Assembly: GCA_009869945.1 (NCBI GenBank)
Contig: WIXG01000203.1
Location: 62,001-126,000 of the forward strand
Source of the DNA: Mesaphorura yosii
Lineage: Eukaryota; Arthropoda; Collembola; Poduromorpha; Tullbergiidae
DNA: 64,000 nt
Direction of reading: 5' to 3'
Part shown: positions 63,105 to 64,000 of the stretch, piece after piece
How positions within the stretch are numbered: position 1 is the first letter of the stretch
How the letters are laid out: every line of letters starts with the position of its first letter
Made by a program: the position numbers and the translations under genes
Notes under the pieces: generated by a model
What the model saw: the letters and a program-made list of their open reading frames with translations, nothing else
Database searches by the model: none
Told to the model about the DNA's origin: nothing

Positions 63105-63790
63105 ATCGAAGATGTTTTGACTGCATCCAAGCTGGGAGCGTCGAAGCCTCCGATTTATTAGCGTGAAAGACATTATTGCATTGCACCGTACTAATTACTA
63201 ATCAAATTCGCACGGCAATTGCAATTATAGCATTTATTCCACGACAAGATGCCTAACAATGACCTAATTTACTTTAATAATGACTCTAATAGTAAATCTT
63301 GAATTTCTTCTTCACAAATGTACTGAGGGGCCTTGATGAATGACAAACACGAAATATGAAACGTGAAACACGATTAATAAGAATGTAACTTAGTAATAAT
63401 TAATTTAGGAACATAAATCTTAGTAGGCTTAATCTAGGCGGCTAGGTGTAGGCTAGTTTGACCAATTTTAGCCTTTCATCTTCAAGCTTCAACACGACTC
63501 GTGGAAGTGGAAAAAAGTATTATTAGCGTGTATTTAACTGGAAGAGATTTAGAATGTGATATTATCTTTCGAAGATTCGAAATTGTACCCTTATCTCTAA
63601 TCTTTATCTTGTTCTGTCTTATTTTGTAATTTGTGTCTCGCTTCTCCTGCGTGAACGAATTTCGGACGGATATCTGAGCCTGAGCGCGTACAGAATTTAA
63701 TTTTATCCATTAATCTTGTCTTCTCTTGTATTCTAGCAAAATTATTGATAAGAAAGTCGACAAAATAAAGCGAATCTCAAATTATAAACT
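63105..63790 (+). other. KCNQ 3' untranslated region
   Basis: AT-rich, stop-dense sequence following the TAA. It includes several TAATAA and TTAGTA stretches. The only good AATAAA is at 63764, so the untranslated region is about 680 bases if that signal is used. The end at 63790 is inferred from the usual 10-30 base spacing. Confidence 0.55.
63764..63769 (+). promoter_or_regulatory. Polyadenylation signal of KCNQ
   Basis: A consensus AATAAA hexamer about 660 bases past the stop, followed within 60 bases by T-rich sequence that could serve as the downstream element. Confidence 0.55.
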
Positions 63791-64000
63791 GTCTCACTCG
63801 TTTTCTTACGTACACGTAAACATCGTCAAATTCTGCAGTTAATTCGTGCAAAATTATCGCCCGCTTTTCATGCCTCTCAATTAACCAAGATGCTAAAAAT
63901 GTGTAGATTTAGGGCTTTTACGACTTAACTCAGGCAAAGGAAGATTTCAAGTAGTGCAGTGCAGAGCTTCGAGACTGTCGAGACATCGAAAAACTTACGA

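Noticed and set aside
1..64000. CRISPR arrays, operons, insertion sequences or bacterial genes
   Set aside because: The spliced genes, polyadenylation signals and lack of closely packed open frames show this is animal nuclear DNA. No direct-repeat array with regular spacers was seen.

Overview
The window is nuclear DNA from a multicellular animal, almost certainly an arthropod. Three spliced protein-coding genes can be reconstructed. All have small GT-AG exons, several with gtaagt-type donors, set in long, CpG-rich, stop-poor non-coding DNA. The arthropod assignment rests on a KCNQ protein closest in style to invertebrate forms and on a family AA15 lytic polysaccharide monooxygenase (LPMO) of the arthropod type. 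I cannot tell a crustacean from a hexapod or other arthropod, and I see no prokaryotic, organellar, viral or transposon genes.

Layout: about 1-22,950 has no gene I can support. At 22,955-24,607 (+) lies a six-exon ABHD12-like serine hydrolase (399 residues, complete catalytic triad). About 10 kb of gene-free DNA follows. From 34,592 to 63,104 (+) runs a KCNQ (Kv7) voltage-gated potassium channel, reconstructed as 14 phase-compatible coding exons giving 795 residues. It has six membrane segments, a TVGYGD filter, the calmodulin-binding helices A and B, and helices C and D. A stop in frame 18 bases before the ATG supports the start, and an acceptor-like site just before that exon suggests the promoter lies further upstream. 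An 81-base candidate cassette exon (60,180-60,260) fits exactly between exons 7 and 8.

Inside the 11.4 kb third intron of KCNQ, on the opposite strand, sits a complete two-exon AA15 LPMO gene (46,748-47,449) with its own TATA box and polyadenylation signal. It is a nested, antisense gene with a job unrelated to its host: a secreted copper enzyme for chitin or cellulose, against a membrane potassium channel. ABHD12 (lysophosphatidylserine turnover) is also unrelated in function. The three do not form a pathway.

The non-coding DNA is peppered with very short tandem arrays of 4-6-base units built round GCC/GGC (GCCAA, GCCAC, GGCCT, GCCAAA, CCTG). These are the most unusual background feature of the window. 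I found no convincing new gene system. The items most worth following up are the cassette exon, the nested LPMO, the glycine-rich insertion in ABHD12 and the GCC-core micro-repeats.
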